Assembly: GCF_024462815.1 (NCBI RefSeq) | Contig: NZ_JANGCG010000002.1 | Location: 186,001-250,000 of the forward strand | Reading direction: 5' to 3' | Origin: Gemmiger formicilis | Lineage (GTDB): Bacteria > Bacillota > Clostridia > Oscillospirales > Ruminococcaceae | Length of the DNA: 64,000 nt | Part shown: positions 14,973 through 22,851 of the stretch, one piece after another | How the letters are laid out: each line of letters opens with the position of its first letter | Numbering within the stretch: the first letter of the stretch is position 1 | Notes under the pieces: model-generated | Seen by the model: the letters and a program-made list of their open reading frames with translations, nothing else | The model's database searches: none | Told to the model about the DNA's origin: nothing | Made by a program: the position numbers and the translations under genes

Positions 14973-15721
14973 CCGACACGGCCTACTGCTATGACGGCAG
15001 CTTTGCGGGCTTTTTGTGCTGCGTGTTTGAGAGCTATACCCGCAAGGAAATCCCCGCGGAGGTCTGCCCGCCCGAGGAGGGCCAGCTGAACCTGTTCGGC
15101 ACGCGGGACATCCCGACCGATTTGCAGCGCGCCCGGCGCGTGGCGGCGGGGCTGGACCGGCTGGGCTGGCAGGTGAAAGACCGCATTACAACCGGCTTTC
15201 TCAGCACGGAGCCGGGCAAGGATCTGACGCTGCTGCGTTTTGCGCGGCTCTGCTTTGCACGCGGCCCCGGGGCGGTGCAGATGCTGGGCGACCCAGACGC
15301 CGCAGCGGCGTTCCGGCTGGAGCGCGCTGTGAACAACGAGGCGGGCAAGCTGATTGAATTCATCCGTTTTGAGGAGCGCGAAGGGATGCTGGGCGCGGTC
15401 ATCCACCCCAAGAACCGGGTGTTGCCACTGCTGCGCGGGCATTTTTGCAGCCGCCTGCCCGATGAGGACTTTTTGATTTTTGACGCGGTGCACGGTATGG
15501 CCCTGCTGCGCCGCGGCGGGCAGGTACAGTATCTGGCGATGGAACACTATACCCCCTGCACAGACGAGGCGGAGCTGAACTGGCAGCAGCTGTGGAAGCG
15601 GTTCTTCAAGGCACTGACCATTGAGGGGCGCCGCAACGAAAAGGCCCAGATGAACCACGTGCAGAAGCGTTTCTGGCAGGATATGGTGGAGATGCGGGGC
15701 GAGCCCAGCGCTCACTCATAG
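14951..15721 (+). CDS. TIGR03915-type DNA metabolism protein, partner of the radical SAM protein
   Basis: A 256-residue protein beginning TAYCYDGSFAGFLCCVFESYTRKEIP, the hallmark start of the family that always accompanies the TIGR03916 radical SAM protein. Later blocks are VNNEAGKLIEFIRFEEREG, HPKNRVLPLLRGHFCSRLPDEDFLIFDAVHG and ALTIEGRRNEKAQMNHVQKRFW. In other species it is fused to a uracil-DNA glycosylase domain, which is absent here. The function is unknown; a role in repairing modified DNA is inferred. Its 3' end overlaps the convergent BlaI gene by 10 bases. Confidence 0.82.
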   Translation: MSYTANVTDTAYCYDGSFAGFLCCVFESYTRKEIPAEVCPPEEGQLNLFGTRDIPTDLQRARRVAAGLDRLGWQVKDRITTGFLSTEPGKDLTLLRFARLCFARGPGAVQMLGDPDAAAAFRLERAVNNEAGKLIEFIRFEEREGMLGAVIHPKNRVLPLLRGHFCSRLPDEDFLIFDAVHGMALLRRGGQVQYLAMEHYTPCTDEAELNWQQLWKRFFKALTIEGRRNEKAQMNHVQKRFWQDMVEMRGEPSAHS

Positions 15722-16104
15722 TCATACTCGGGGTTGGCGGCCTGATATTCGGTCAGCCAGCGCAGAAGGCGCTCGGTGTCGGCGTAGGTCAGGCGGCCGG
15801 TGTCGGCCAACGCACGCACCATGGCGCGGATGTCCCCGCCGTAGAGCGTCTGCAGATGGGCCTGGCTGACGGCCCCGCAGTAGGTCAGACGGCGCACCAG
15901 CGGCGTGTACAGGTTTTTGTTGCCCTGCTTTTCGGCGCGGACAAAGCTCTTTTTTTCAAGGCGAAGCAGGAAGTTGAGCAGGGTGGAATCGGCCCAGCGG
16001 CACTCCGGCGGCAGATGCGCCGCAATCTCGCGCCGTGTTGCGGCGCGGTTGCAGGCCCAGAGCGCGGCCATAACCTGTTCTTCACTGCGGGAAAGCTGTT
16101 CCAT
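15712..16104 (-). CDS. BlaI/MecI/CopY family repressor
   Basis: A 130-residue protein. The winged HTH at about residues 3-75 includes RSEEQVMAALWACNRAATRREIAAHL, DSTLLNFLLRLEKKSFVRAEKQGNKNLYTPLV, and a C-terminal dimerisation helix pair follows. No BlaR1-type sensor protease is next to it. Upstream, three near-identical TTTACAnnnGTGGnA boxes resemble the TACAnnTGTA sites of this family. It may control itself and possibly serC, or the radical SAM pair on the opposite strand. Which is not shown. Confidence 0.85.
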   Translation of the reverse strand: MEQLSRSEEQVMAALWACNRAATRREIAAHLPPECRWADSTLLNFLLRLEKKSFVRAEKQGNKNLYTPLVRRLTYCGAVSQAHLQTLYGGDIRAMVRALADTGRLTYADTERLLRWLTEYQAANPEYDYE

Positions 16105-16200
16105 GAGAGGCTCCTTTTTTATAATGGTGTGGTTAGAGAGAGGGGTGCGGGGCGTTGAGTTTCCCGCTCCGCGCTGTAGTGGGATGGTGAGTAACTATAT

Positions 16201-16372
16201 TTTACAAACGTGGCAATTAACACTGTATATATTTTACACTTGTGGTAGATTGAAAAGCAAGATAAAATATTGCACAAATTTCAAGGCGCACTACTGGCAA
16301 AAACTCCAAATATCTTTTACAAATGTGGCACATAATGTCCCTACAGAGAAAACATTTTGCCACATTGCAGAA
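16201..16372. promoter_or_regulatory. Repeated BlaI-like operator boxes
   Basis: TTTACAAACGTGGCA (16201-16215), TTTACACTTGTGGTA (16233-16247, 32 bp later, three helical turns), and TTTACAAATGTGGCA (16316-16330). A weaker inverted copy lies at 16358-16372 (11 of 15 matching on the minus strand). The region is AT-rich against the local GC content. It lies between blaI and the serC promoter. Confidence 0.65.
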
Positions 16373-16413
16373 ACACTTCCCGGAATCGGGGCGTTTTTCG
16401 TAAATTTGCCCGC

Positions 16414-16443
16414 TTGCCCGGCAAAAGAAAAATGGCCTATAAT
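16414..16443 (+). promoter_or_regulatory. Promoter of serC-serA
   Basis: TTGCCC (16414-16419), an 18-base spacer and TATAAT (16438-16443). It is 41 bases beyond the last BlaI-like box. Confidence 0.7.
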
Positions 16444-16520
16444 AAGGGCATACCGCAGCGGCGCGGCAGATGCGATGCGCCGCGGGCGGATCGCATTTCG
16501 ATTTACTGGAGGAAATAAAG

Positions 16521-17618
16521 ATGGCTAGAGTTTACAATTTCAGCGCCGGCCCTTCGATGCTGCCGGAGACTGTTCTGAAAACCGCACAGGCAGAGCTGCT
16601 GGACTACCACGGCTCCGGCATGAGTGTGATGGAGATGAGCCACCGCAGTAAATGGTTTGATGAAATTATCAACAACACCGAGGCCGCCATGCGCCGGGTG
16701 CTGAACATCCCGGATAATTATAAGGTGGGCTTTTTCCAGGGCGGCGCGACCCAGCAGTTTGCGATGGTGCCGCTGAACTTTATGACCACCGGCACGGCGG
16801 ATTATCTTGTGACCGGCAACTTCAGCAAGAAGGCCGCCGAGGAGGCGGCCAAATTCGGCACGGCCCGCATTGCTGCCAGCAGCAAGGACAAAAACTTCAC
16901 CTACATCCCGGATGTGAAGGGCATCGACTATGACCCGAACGCCAGCTACATTCATATCTGCCAGAACAACACGATTTTTGGCACAAAATATGACGATGTG
17001 CCGCAGGTGGACGGCGTGCCCCTGATTGCGGATATGAGCTCGATGATCTGCTCGGAGCCGGTGGACGTCAGCAAGTACGGCGTTATCTACTTTGGCGTGC
17101 AGAAGAACATTGCCCCCGCGGGCATGGCGGTTGCCATTGTGCGCGAAGATTTGCTGGGCAACGCCGCCAAGGGCCTGACGCCGGACAAAATCCCCACAAT
17201 GATGAACTACACCACCCTGCTGAACGCCGACAGCATGTACAACACGCCGCCGTGCTGGTGCATCTATATGACCGGCCTCGTGATGAACTACCTCGAGAAC
17301 GAGGTCGGCGGGCTTGAAAATATGCAGAAAATCAACGCCGCTAAGGCCAAAGTGCTGTATGACTATCTGGACGGGCAGGACTTCTACAAGAACCCGGTGG
17401 AGAAACCGTACCGCAGCATGATGAATGTCACCTTCACCAGCCCCGACGCCGACACCGACAAGGCGTTCTGCGCCGCCGCCACCGAGGCGGGCTTTGTGAA
17501 CCTGAAGGGCCACCGCCTGGTCGGCGGTATGCGCGCTTCCATCTACAACGCTATGCCGCCGGAGGGCATTGACAAGCTGGTCGACTTCATGGAGAAGTTC
17601 CGCAAGGCACACGCATAA
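16521..17618 (+). CDS. serC: Phosphoserine aminotransferase
   Basis: A 365-residue class V aminotransferase (RVYNFSAGPSMLPETVL start; FFQGGATQQFAMVP; DMSSMICSEPVDVSKYGVIYFGVQKNIAPAG with PLP Lys195; late LKGHRLVGGMRASIYNAMP). It converts 3-phosphohydroxypyruvate and glutamate to phosphoserine in serine synthesis. ATG 16521 follows TGGAGG. The gap to serA is 15 bases. The two genes together give the first two pathway steps; serB is not in the window. Confidence 0.96.
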   Translation: MARVYNFSAGPSMLPETVLKTAQAELLDYHGSGMSVMEMSHRSKWFDEIINNTEAAMRRVLNIPDNYKVGFFQGGATQQFAMVPLNFMTTGTADYLVTGNFSKKAAEEAAKFGTARIAASSKDKNFTYIPDVKGIDYDPNASYIHICQNNTIFGTKYDDVPQVDGVPLIADMSSMICSEPVDVSKYGVIYFGVQKNIAPAGMAVAIVREDLLGNAAKGLTPDKIPTMMNYTTLLNADSMYNTPPCWCIYMTGLVMNYLENEVGGLENMQKINAAKAKVLYDYLDGQDFYKNPVEKPYRSMMNVTFTSPDADTDKAFCAAATEAGFVNLKGHRLVGGMRASIYNAMPPEGIDKLVDFMEKFRKAHA

Positions 17619-17633
17619 GAGGGGGAATTCTAT

Positions 17634-18794
17634 ATGTACACAATCAAGACGTTGAACGCTATCTCGCCGGTGGGTCTGGCCAAGCTGCCTGCCAACCAGT
17701 TTGAAATTGACAACGAGGCCGCGGCTCCCCAGGGTATTCTGGTGCGCAGTGCGGATATGCACGAGGCCCCGCTGCCGGACAGCCTGTTGGCCATTGCCCG
17801 TGCGGGCGCGGGCACCAACAACATTCCGGTCGAGGATTGCACGGCCAAGGGCGTTGTTGTCTTTAACACGCCGGGCGCGAACGCCAACGCGGTGGCGGAG
17901 CTCGTCATCGGCGCGCTGGTGGCGGGCAGCCGCAATCTGGTGGACGCCGTGAACTGGGCGCAGACCCTGAAGGGCCGCGACACGATTGCCAAGGACGTGG
18001 AAAAGGGTAAGAAGGCCTTTGTCGGCCCCGAGCTGCGCGGCAAGACGCTGGGTGTCATCGGTCTGGGCGCTATCGGTGCTCGCGTGGCCAACGCCGCCGT
18101 GGCACTGGGCATGGAGGTGCTGGGCTATGACCCCTACATCTCGATTGACGCCGCGTGGAGCCTCTCCCGCAGTGTGCAGCACTGTGTCACGCTGGGCGAT
18201 ATGCTGCCGCGCTGCGACTACCTGACCATCCATGTCCCCTACCTGCCCACGACCCGCCATACCATCAACGGCCAGACGCTGGCCATGTGCAAGGATGGTG
18301 TCCGCGTGCTGAACTTTGCCCGCGGTGAGCTGGTGGACAATGCCGCCCTGCTGGATGCGCTGAACAGCGGCAAGGTGGCACAGTATTTCTGCGATTTCCC
18401 CACCGAGGAGCTGCTCGGCGTCAAGGGCGTCTGCTGCACGCCGCACTTGGGTGCCAGCACGCCGGAGAGCGAGACAAACTGCGCCGTGATGGCTGCCGCC
18501 GAGCTGAGTGACTACCTGAAAAACGGCAACATCATCCACAGCGTCAACCTGCCGGATGTCAGCCAGCCCCGTGTCGGCGGTCGCCGTATCTGCATGATTC
18601 ACAAAAATACGCCGGGCGCGATTTCCGCCATCACCGGCGTGCTGACCGAGGCACACCTGAACATTGAGAACATGGTGAACAAGAGCAAAAAGGACGTTGC
18701 CTACACCATGCTGGACGTCACCGGCAACGTGACAGATGACCTGGCCGTCCAGCTGCGCGCCATTGAGTCCGCCATCCGCGTGCGGGTGCTGTAA
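17634..18794 (+). CDS. serA: D-3-phosphoglycerate dehydrogenase
   Basis: A 386-residue 2-hydroxyacid dehydrogenase. The NAD fold starts at GVIGLGAIGARV (about residues 139-150), the catalytic Arg lies in NFARGELVDN and the His in CTPHLGASTPE. A C-terminal ACT domain (about 318-386, RICMIHKNTPGAISAITGVL) suggests serine feedback. It oxidises 3-phosphoglycerate to 3-phosphohydroxypyruvate for SerC. The short ACT-type length is usual in clostridial SerA. Confidence 0.95.
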   Translation: MYTIKTLNAISPVGLAKLPANQFEIDNEAAAPQGILVRSADMHEAPLPDSLLAIARAGAGTNNIPVEDCTAKGVVVFNTPGANANAVAELVIGALVAGSRNLVDAVNWAQTLKGRDTIAKDVEKGKKAFVGPELRGKTLGVIGLGAIGARVANAAVALGMEVLGYDPYISIDAAWSLSRSVQHCVTLGDMLPRCDYLTIHVPYLPTTRHTINGQTLAMCKDGVRVLNFARGELVDNAALLDALNSGKVAQYFCDFPTEELLGVKGVCCTPHLGASTPESETNCAVMAAAELSDYLKNGNIIHSVNLPDVSQPRVGGRRICMIHKNTPGAISAITGVLTEAHLNIENMVNKSKKDVAYTMLDVTGNVTDDLAVQLRAIESAIRVRVL

Positions 18795-18823
18795 GGCCGG
18801 ATTGCCGAAAAAAATATTCACAC

Positions 18824-18860
18824 AAGCTGCGAAAAAGTGCGACTTTTTCGCAGCTTTTTT
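18824..18860 (+). terminator. Intrinsic terminator after serA
   Basis: A perfect 14-bp stem AAGCTGCGAAAAAG / CTTTTTCGCAGCTT with a 5-base loop, then TTTT. Confidence 0.92.
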
Positions 18861-19203
18861 GTTGCGCACCCTTCTGCAGGCGTGTTGTAATGTAATAAAA
18901 AGGGATACACAACATCTGAAAATGAAGCGGCAGCATGAAAATAGAGTATGCGCCGCAACAAGGCGGATTTCTATACGCAGGATGGTGCCGGCCGGCAGCT
19001 GCGCACGCTGAACCACAAGCCGGAAAAGCTGCTGCTCCGCAGCGGGCTGGAAACTTCCGGGATTTTGCGGGTCAGCACATGGCATTTTTTGTTATCTTTG
19101 CCCAAAAACCAAACAAATCGGGGCAATCGCCCGAATACGGCTTTTTTTGCGGGCTGTTTTATGGTAGAATCAATGAGCAATCAAAAAGTAAGGAGGCTGG
19201 GCT
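18861..19203. other. 343-base gap, no confident gene
   Basis: Two overlapping frames are open (ATG 18935, 90 codons; ATG 18948, 97 codons running into pdxY) but neither has a ribosome site or family resemblance. A TAGAAT box at about 19165 may be the -10 for pdxY. The stretch 19085-19170 is AT-rich with poly-T tracts. Confidence 0.4.
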
Positions 19204-20034
19204 GTGACCAACGCGCCGAAAACCGTATTAGCCATTCATGATCTGCCGGGCTTTGGCCGGGCGGCGCTGTCTGTCATCGTGCCGGTGCTCTCGACATTGG
19301 GCGTGCAGGCTGTGGCGCTGCCCACGGCGGTGCTCTCCACCCATACCGGCGGGCTGGGCACCCCGGCCAAGCTGGCCGACCCCCGCTACGGCCCTGCTGC
19401 GCTGGCGCAGTACCACCGTCTGGGCATCAGGTTTGACTGCATCTATTCCGGCTATCTGGCGGATGCGGCGCAGGCAAAGCTGGTGGAGCAGGCCTTTGCG
19501 CTGTGGCCCCACGCCCTCAAGGTGGTGGACCCGGTGCTGGGTGACGGCGGGCGGCTCTACAGTGGGCTGGGCTCGGATATGGTTCCGGCTATGTACAGTC
19601 TGTGCAGCAAGGCCGACCTGATTGTGCCCAACGTGACCGAGGCCGCGCTGCTGCTGGGCGACCCCCTGCCCGGCGTGGGCAGTGCCGAGCAGGCTGCGGC
19701 GCAGGCCGCCCGGCTGACCCGCATTGCACCGCAGGTGGTTGTGACCGGCGTGACCGGCCTTGGCGGCGGGCGGTACATAGGCTGCGTGGGTGCGGCCCGC
19801 GGCGGCGAGGGCTATGCCGTTAAGGCACCGCTGCAGCCGCGGATGTTCCACGGCACCGGCGATATTTTTGCCGCGGTGCTGGTGGGGCGCATCCTGCAGG
19901 GAAACGTGCCCCAGGCGGCGGTGCAGGCGGCTGCTGCCTTTGTGGCCGAGTGCATCCGCCAGACCCCCGAGGGCGCGGATGAGCGCCTGGGCGTCTGGCT
20001 GGAAAACGCCCTGCCGAAGCTGCGCCAAGAGTGA
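19204..20034 (+). CDS. pdxY: Pyridoxamine/pyridoxal kinase
   Basis: A 276-residue ribokinase-fold protein of the PdxK/PdxY type: AIHDLPGFGRAALSVIVPVLSTLGVQAVALPTAVLSTHTGG at the start, VVDPVLGDGG, LIVPNVTEAALLLG, and the anion-hole/catalytic block FHGTGDIFAAVLVG. It salvages B6 vitamers to PLP and related phosphates. Start GTG 19204 follows AAGGAGG. It is 34 bases upstream of trmL. The pairing with SerC, a PLP enzyme, next door may be chance. Confidence 0.88.
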   Translation: MTNAPKTVLAIHDLPGFGRAALSVIVPVLSTLGVQAVALPTAVLSTHTGGLGTPAKLADPRYGPAALAQYHRLGIRFDCIYSGYLADAAQAKLVEQAFALWPHALKVVDPVLGDGGRLYSGLGSDMVPAMYSLCSKADLIVPNVTEAALLLGDPLPGVGSAEQAAAQAARLTRIAPQVVVTGVTGLGGGRYIGCVGAARGGEGYAVKAPLQPRMFHGTGDIFAAVLVGRILQGNVPQAAVQAAAAFVAECIRQTPEGADERLGVWLENALPKLRQE

Positions 20035-20068
20035 AGCATACAAAATCTGACAACAGGACTGTAAATTT

Positions 20069-20578
20069 ATGCCAACCTTAAACATTGTACTGGTCGAGCC
20101 GCAGATCCCGCAGAACTCCGGCAACATTGCACGGACCTGCGCGGTGACGGGCGCGCGGCTACACATGGTGGGGCCGATGGGCTTTACCGTGGATGACAAA
20201 AAATTAAAGCGTGCCGGGCTTGACTACTGGCACCAGCTTGATATAACATATTATCAGGATATGGCGGACTTTTTTGCCAGAAACAAGGGTCCGTTTTTCT
20301 ACTTTACGTCCAAGGGCCCGCGCCGTCATGTGGACGTAAGCTACCCGGACGGTGCATATCTCGTCTTTGGGCGGGAGGACGCCGGCCTGCCGGAGGAACT
20401 GCTGGCCGCCCATGAGGCGGACTGCGTGCGTATGCCGATGCGCAAGGGCGAGCGCTGCCTGAACCTGTCCAATGCAGTGGCGGTGGGCGTGTATGAGGCC
20501 CTGCGCCAATGGGACTTTGCCGATTTGGAGACCCACGGGCAGCTGACCCGTTACGAATGGAGTGAGGATGTAAAATGA
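20069..20578 (+). CDS. trmL: tRNA (cytidine(34)-2'-O)-methyltransferase
   Basis: A 169-residue SPOUT methyltransferase: NIVLVEPQIPQNSGNIARTCAVTGA (motif 1), YLVFGREDAGLPEELL (motif 2) and MPMRKGERCLNLSNAVAVGVYEALRQ (motif 3, trefoil-knot SAM site). It methylates the ribose of the wobble base in tRNA-Leu isoacceptors. Its last bases overlap the start of the degV gene (ATGA), showing translational coupling. Confidence 0.93.
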   Translation: MPTLNIVLVEPQIPQNSGNIARTCAVTGARLHMVGPMGFTVDDKKLKRAGLDYWHQLDITYYQDMADFFARNKGPFFYFTSKGPRRHVDVSYPDGAYLVFGREDAGLPEELLAAHEADCVRMPMRKGERCLNLSNAVAVGVYEALRQWDFADLETHGQLTRYEWSEDVK

Positions 20579-21477
20579 GCAAGATTGGTTTTCTGACGGA
20601 TTCCTGTTCCGATATTCCGCAGGAGCTTGCGGATAAATACGGCATCGAGGTTGTGGGCTTCCCCATCAACCTTGACGGTGTCGAATACATGGAGCGCAAG
20701 GACTTTACCAATGACCAGTTCTACCAGATGATGCGCGACGCGCAGGGTGTGCCCACCACCGCCGCCATCACCCAGCTGCAGTTCTGCGATATTTACGCCC
20801 GCTATGTGGACGAGGGCTACACCGACCTGGTGTACCTGAGCATCAACGCAGGCGGCTCCAGCACCTACAACAACGCCATCAAGGCGATGGAGCTGCTGGA
20901 GGAGGAGCGCCCCGGCTACACGATGAAGATTCGGGTCATCGACAGCCACACCTACTCCATGCCCTACGGCTGGTATTTCTGTGAGTGTGCCCGCAAGGTG
21001 CGCAATGGCGGCGAGCTGGCCGCCTGCGTGGCCGAGCTGAAGCAGAAGCTGGACTGCGTGGAAATCTGCCTGGCCGCCTACAGCCTGAAGCAGATGAAGA
21101 AGTCCGGCCGCGTCAGTGCCGCCGCTGCGGTGGTGGGCGATTTGCTGGGCATCCGCCCCATCATCAGCCTGAACGCGGGCATTTCCAAGGTGGAGGCCAA
21201 GGTTCGCGGTGACGCTGCCGTGCCCGCCGCTATGATTAAGTGGGTGGAGAGCCGCGTGGATTCCATGAAGGACACCCCCTATATGGTGGCCTACACCTCC
21301 AGCACCGCCAAGCGCGATGAGCTGGTCAAGCTGTGCAGGAAGGCCTTTGGCCATCCGCCGCTGATTGTGTTCCAGCTGGGCGGTGTTGTCAGCGCCAACA
21401 CCGGCCCCGACGGCATTGCCATCGTCTATGAGGGCAAGCCCCGCACGCTGGAGGCCTACGCCCCGGAGCTGCCGTAA
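20575..21477 (+). CDS. DegV family fatty-acid-binding protein
   Basis: A 300-residue DegV protein: KIGFLTDSCSDIPQELADKYGIEVVGFPI (Ser/Asp fatty acid carboxylate site), STYNNAIKAMELL, VIDSHTYSMPYGWYFCECA, LKQMKKSGRVSAAAAVVGDLLGIRPIISLNAG and C-terminal QLGGVVSANTGPDGIAIVY. DegV (FakB-like) proteins present fatty acids to a FakA kinase; fakA is not in the window. It is in an operon with pdxY-trmL. Confidence 0.93.
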   Translation: MSKIGFLTDSCSDIPQELADKYGIEVVGFPINLDGVEYMERKDFTNDQFYQMMRDAQGVPTTAAITQLQFCDIYARYVDEGYTDLVYLSINAGGSSTYNNAIKAMELLEEERPGYTMKIRVIDSHTYSMPYGWYFCECARKVRNGGELAACVAELKQKLDCVEICLAAYSLKQMKKSGRVSAAAAVVGDLLGIRPIISLNAGISKVEAKVRGDAAVPAAMIKWVESRVDSMKDTPYMVAYTSSTAKRDELVKLCRKAFGHPPLIVFQLGGVVSANTGPDGIAIVYEGKPRTLEAYAPELP

Positions 21478-21498
21478 ACAAAATATTCTACAATTTTT

Positions 21499-21530
21499 CC
21501 CGCAGGCCTTGCAACGGCCTGCGGGTTTTG
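21499..21530 (+). terminator. Intrinsic terminator after degV
   Basis: A perfect 10-bp stem CCCGCAGGCC / GGCCTGCGGG with a 7-base loop, then TTTTGTT. A TATAAT box (21532-21537) for the queT leader follows at once. Confidence 0.9.
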
Positions 21531-21548
21531 TTATAATTTAGGTTTGTT

Positions 21549-21644
21549 GAGCAACTTAGGATTTTAGGCTCCACCGCCCCACGGGGTGGTGCAAACCCCG
21601 CAAGGCTGGCGGTCTTGCGTGCGGTCAAAATCTATCCGCCGGAG
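21549..21644 (+). ncRNA. preQ1-III riboswitch
   Basis: A 96-nt leader of the queT gene. It contains the long conserved blocks GCAACTTAGGATTTTAGGCT near the 5' end, AAACCC..GGCTGGCGGTC in the middle and GTGCGGTCAAAATC..ATCCGCCGGAG at the 3' end, which I recognise as the preQ1-III class known from Faecalibacterium. The helix CCACC/GGTGG is the variable stem. The 3' part holds the ribosome site GGAG 6 bases before ATG 21651, so preQ1 binding should hide it and lower QueT translation. Confidence 0.92.
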
Positions 21645-21650
21645 TATTGT

Positions 21651-22175
21651 ATGAATCAGAAAAAACTGTCCGTTCGCCGCCTTGTGCGCTGTGCTGTCAT
21701 TGCGGCTGTCTACGTTGTGGTCTGTCTGGTGCTGGCCCCCTTCAGCTATGGTGCGGTGCAGGTCCGTGTGGCCGAGGCCCTCTGCCTGCTGCCGGTCTTT
21801 GGCGCGGAGTACATTGTCGGCGTCACGCTGGGGTGCTTTCTGGCCAACCTGATTGGCTCCACCGCCATTGACGTAGTCTTTGGCACGCTGGCCACGCTGA
21901 TGGCCTGCCTTGTGACCTACAAGCTGCGCAATGTGCGCATCAAGGGGCTGGCCATTCCGGCGTCCCTGCCGCCTGTTGTCTTTAATATGATTATTGTCGG
22001 CGCGTTCGAGATTACCTTCTTCTTCTCGGACGGTGCGCCCACGGCGGCCCTTGCCGCGTTCAACGCGGTCACGGTCGGCATCGGCGAAATCATCAGCTGC
22101 ACGGTTCTGGGCGTGGCCCTCGTCAAGCTGATTGAGAGCAACGACAGTCTGCATAAAATTTTTACAGAAGAATAA
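21651..22175 (+). CDS. queT: Queuosine precursor transporter QueT
   Basis: A 174-residue ECF S-component-like membrane protein with about five to six helices. Markers are RLVRCAVIAAVYVVVCLVLAPFSYGAVQVRVAEALCLLPVFG and VVFGTLATLMACLVTYKLR (QueT/COG4708). It is proposed to import queuosine precursors such as preQ1. The riboswitch immediately upstream supports the assignment. I took ATG 21651 with GGAG at 21641-21644; upstream in-frame starts lie inside the riboswitch. Confidence 0.93.
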   Translation: MNQKKLSVRRLVRCAVIAAVYVVVCLVLAPFSYGAVQVRVAEALCLLPVFGAEYIVGVTLGCFLANLIGSTAIDVVFGTLATLMACLVTYKLRNVRIKGLAIPASLPPVVFNMIIVGAFEITFFFSDGAPTAALAAFNAVTVGIGEIISCTVLGVALVKLIESNDSLHKIFTEE

Positions 22176-22188
22176 CGAGGTAACCTCT

Positions 22189-22851
22189 ATGCGCCCGGAA
22201 CTGATTTTGTGGGATTGGAACGGTACCCTGCTCGATGATGTCGAGCTCTGCGTGGACGCGCTCAACCGTCTTTTGCAGAGCTACGGCTACCCGCAGCGGT
22301 ATGACCGAAATCAGTACCGGGCGATTTTTGGTTTCCCGATTGAGGAATATTACATCCGCGCCGGGTTCGATTTCTCCAAAAACAGCTATGCCGAGCTGGC
22401 AGAAAAATATATGCAGGACTATGTCCCCGCCAGCGCGGCTTGCCCGCTGATGCCAGACGCCGTTGAGACGCTGGAGATGTTCCGCACGGCGGGGCTGCGG
22501 CAGGTGATTCTGTCCGCCAGCAAGCTGGACACCTTGCACAATCAGGTGGCCGAGCGCGGCATCCTGGGCTATTTTGACCGCCTGCTGGGCCTTGGCGACA
22601 TCTACGCCAAGAGCAAGGTGGAGGTGGGCCTTGCCTATTTGAAAGAAGAGGGCTTTGAACCGGACAAGGCCGTGATGATTGGCGATTCCGTCCACGATTT
22701 TGAGGTAGCCCGGGCGCTGGGCGTGCACTGCGTGCTGCAGTCCGGCGGGCACCAGCCGCCGGAAAAGCTGCGCGGGACCGGCGCGCCGGTGGTTGAGAAT
22801 CTGCGCGGGGCCGCAAGGCTGATTCTGGAGGGAAGCGACAAAAATGTCTGA
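22189..22851 (+). CDS. HAD family phosphatase (phosphoglycolate phosphatase-like)
   Basis: A 220-residue HAD subfamily IA hydrolase. The motif I region LILWDWNGTLLDDVE (nucleophile DWNGT) is followed by a helical cap, motif II LRQVILSASKLDT, the Lys in SKVEVG, and motif IV MIGDSVHDFEVA. The substrate is not predictable; W in place of F/M in the DxNGT loop is a variant of this group. It follows queT by 13 bases and overlaps the next gene by 8 bases. Confidence 0.85.
   Translation: MRPELILWDWNGTLLDDVELCVDALNRLLQSYGYPQRYDRNQYRAIFGFPIEEYYIRAGFDFSKNSYAELAEKYMQDYVPASAACPLMPDAVETLEMFRTAGLRQVILSASKLDTLHNQVAERGILGYFDRLLGLGDIYAKSKVEVGLAYLKEEGFEPDKAVMIGDSVHDFEVARALGVHCVLQSGGHQPPEKLRGTGAPVVENLRGAARLILEGSDKNV

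Noticed and set aside
16503..19085. Very long open frame on the minus strand opposite serC-serA (about 860 codons)
   Set aside because: It is the antisense of two clear enzymes and its translation is low-complexity His/Gln/Ala/Val-rich. Such frames arise from strong third-position GC bias. Similar antisense frames opposite secA (23825-26734) and the XpaC-TelA-LemA genes (34452-36713) were dropped for the same reason.
18935..19241. Two small open frames between serA and pdxY
   Set aside because: They overlap each other, lack ribosome sites, and one runs into pdxY. Neither translation resembles a known small protein. Kept only as an unresolved gap.
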